DNA of 64,000 nt from Apiosordaria backusii (lineage: Eukaryota; Ascomycota; Sordariomycetes; Sordariales; Lasiosphaeriaceae): NCBI GenBank assembly GCA_030549205.1, contig JAUKTV010000002.1:1426001-1490000 (forward strand). The letters are read 5' to 3'. Made by a program: the position numbers and the translations under genes. The notes beneath the pieces are model-generated. The model searched no databases. It saw nothing but the letters and a program-made list of their open reading frames with translations, and had not been told where the DNA came from. Every line of letters begins with the position of its first letter. The stretch's first letter is position 1. Positions 62,623 through 64,000 of this stretch are shown here, piece after piece.

Positions 62623-64000
62623 ATGGCTCCAAGACCGGACGAAGCTGATTTGACTGTCGGCATCGACTTTGGCATGACATGCACAGGTAAGACTTCCACC
62701 GGAGAAAGCAGAATCACAAACTGACAATTGATACCAGGTGTCGCTGTTGCAAGGAGGCATCAGGAAAGCCCACGCATGATCCAAGAATGGCCACTGCCAG
62801 ATCAAAAGTCCGGAACACACAACAAAGTGCCATCAACCCTCCTCTACGACCACAATCATGGTTCGCCTACAGCATGGGGCTTCACCTGTAACAACCATGA
62901 AAAGACCGTTGACTGGTTCAAACGATATCTCGATGAGAAGTATCTGCAAGCCATGATCAAAAGAGCTCAAGAGACAAAGGAAGAGCTTGAGTTCGAGACC
63001 ATCGACCAGGTTCGGAAGTACTTTGGGGATTACATGAAGTGCCTCTACCAACATATCAGCAAGAACCAACAAAAGAATGAAGACTGGAAGGACAAAAAGG
63101 TCGAGTTCGTCTTCAGTCTTCCGGCCACGTTCCAGTCCCTTGAGATCAGCGATGCTCTCATGAAGGAGATCAAAAAGGCCGGCTTTGGAACCGGAGGGAA
63201 GAAGCACAACGTGTCTTGGGGCCTGTCAGAGCCTCAAGCAGCGGCAGTCTACACAGCCAAAGACGGCGACATCACCCTCCACACAGGCGACGTCATCCTG
63301 GTGTGCGATGCCGGCGGTGGCACGACTGACTTTGCACTGCTTGAGCAGTGCGGTGATGCCGAGATTGTCGAGCTCAAGGAACGCGCCATTGTTCAAGGCA
63401 TCAACATCGGGTCGACCAACATCGACCTGGCTTTTGCGAAGCTGGTACAAGGGAGGCTGGCCCAAGCGAAGGCAGACACCAAGGCCGGCCGTTCGCAGCT
63501 TGTTTTCCACAAGAATGCCGCCGAGACCATGATGCACAGCGAAGAGTTTCAGACCTGGAAGCATGAGTTTGGCAACTTTGCCGAAGCCCAGTTCAGAACG
63601 CCAAGAGTGGCGGTTCCGATCAGATCTGGGGGAACCTCGAGCACGTCAGCGAGGATCACGGACGGCAAGATGAACTTTTCTTAGTAAGTGACCCTCCATC
63701 ACACGGACTTCACCTCCCACTAATACCATGGATTGCAGTTCTGACTTCCAGGACATTTTCGATCCCCAAGTTGAAGGTATAATCAACGCCATGCGCGAGA
63801 TGTTGGAACATGGTGCTAGGGCTAATGTTCCACGGCCAGTAAGTAAATTGTCGTGACATGCAGAAAGAAAAGGTTCAAGAAACTAAAGTCTTCGCAGAAA
63901 TACTTCATTTTATCAGGAGGGTTGGGCAGCTCAGCCTACGTGAAACAGAAAGTCAGGGAGGCTTTTCCAGCCCCCATACAGGTGGTAGCTGCCGAGGGCG
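62623..64000 (+). CDS. Hsp70-like (HSPA12-type) ATPase, 5' part, truncated by window end
   Basis: Exons 62623-62686, 62738-63683, 63739-63838 and 63898 onwards (open at the window end); introns of 51, 55 and 59 nt, all in frame. The start ATG at 62623 (MAPRPDEADL). Actin-fold ATPase motifs: phosphate 1 VGIDFGMTCTGVAVA across splice 1, connect 1 SEPQAAAVYTA, phosphate 2 VCDAGGGTTDFALL, and the adenosine motif ILSGGLGSSAYVKQKV in the last visible exon. The sequence diverges from canonical DnaK-type Hsp70 and lacks its substrate-binding domain so far. It resembles the Hsp70-like proteins expanded in filamentous fungi (related to HSPA12). These are often variable in number near allorecognition genes; their biochemical role is mostly unknown. 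Confidence 0.88.

Noticed and set aside
1..64000. tRNA, rRNA, CRISPR arrays, plasmid-type origins
   Set aside because: No cloverleaf with A/B boxes, no rRNA-like conserved block and no regular direct-repeat/spacer array was seen on reading both strands.

Overview
The window is nuclear DNA of a filamentous ascomycete, most likely a plant-biomass-degrading Sordariomycete. Nearly every gene carries introns of about 48-85 nt with GT..AG ends and CTAAC/CTGAC-type branch points. The gene content is also typical of that group: a GH7 cellulase, an AA9 lytic polysaccharide monooxygenase with a fungal CBM1, HET-domain genes, NACHT/ankyrin and subtilisin remnants, a Pth11-like receptor, P450s, an Hce2 effector-like protein and a fungal-type Tom6. 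I located exons by joining open frames at splice sites; start codons are ATG throughout.

Layout. 0-9 kb: a small hypothetical gene, an intracellular lysozyme/SLT-fold protein, a GH7 endoglucanase, an MFS glucose transporter with a long tail, and a small secreted cysteine protein. 9.5-18 kb: a putative metallopeptidase-family protein (zinc site apparently lost) with a jacalin-like C-terminus, then a 1174-residue TPR-CHAT protease divergent from an uncharacterised gene. 19-25.8 kb: an M13 neprilysin-type membrane peptidase, a secreted protein with a Cys-rich tail, a conserved hypothetical protein and Tom6. 26-31 kb: a HET-domain gene, an Hce2 effector-like protein and a frameshifted secreted-protein gene. 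31-39 kb: a single gene fusing a tryptophanase (tryptophan indole-lyase) to a DMATS-type aromatic prenyltransferase, followed by a Pth11-like membrane receptor and a P450. I regard this as a candidate prenyl-indole pathway and the most exciting part of the window. 39.8-43.5 kb: a coiled-coil hypothetical protein, a small secreted protein and an ER-resident protein ending in KDEL. 44-58 kb: a graveyard of allorecognition-type genes (HET fragment, NACHT-ankyrin pseudogene with three in-frame TAA codons, S8 subtilase pseudogene, ankyrin remnant), interrupted by a damaged carboxylesterase gene and an intact AA9-CBM1 gene. 58-64 kb: a second P450, an N-myristoylated-type hypothetical protein and the 5' part of an Hsp70-like ATPase that runs off the window.

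Three themes link the genes. One is lignocellulose attack and sugar uptake: GH7, AA9-CBM1, carboxylesterase and hexose transporter, dispersed rather than clustered. The second is self/non-self recognition and programmed-cell-death-type modules: HET, NACHT-ANK, S8, CHAT-TPR and Hsp70-like, with several copies decayed. The third is specialised metabolism around the tryptophanase-prenyltransferase fusion. No rRNA, tRNA, CRISPR array or intact transposon was recognised.
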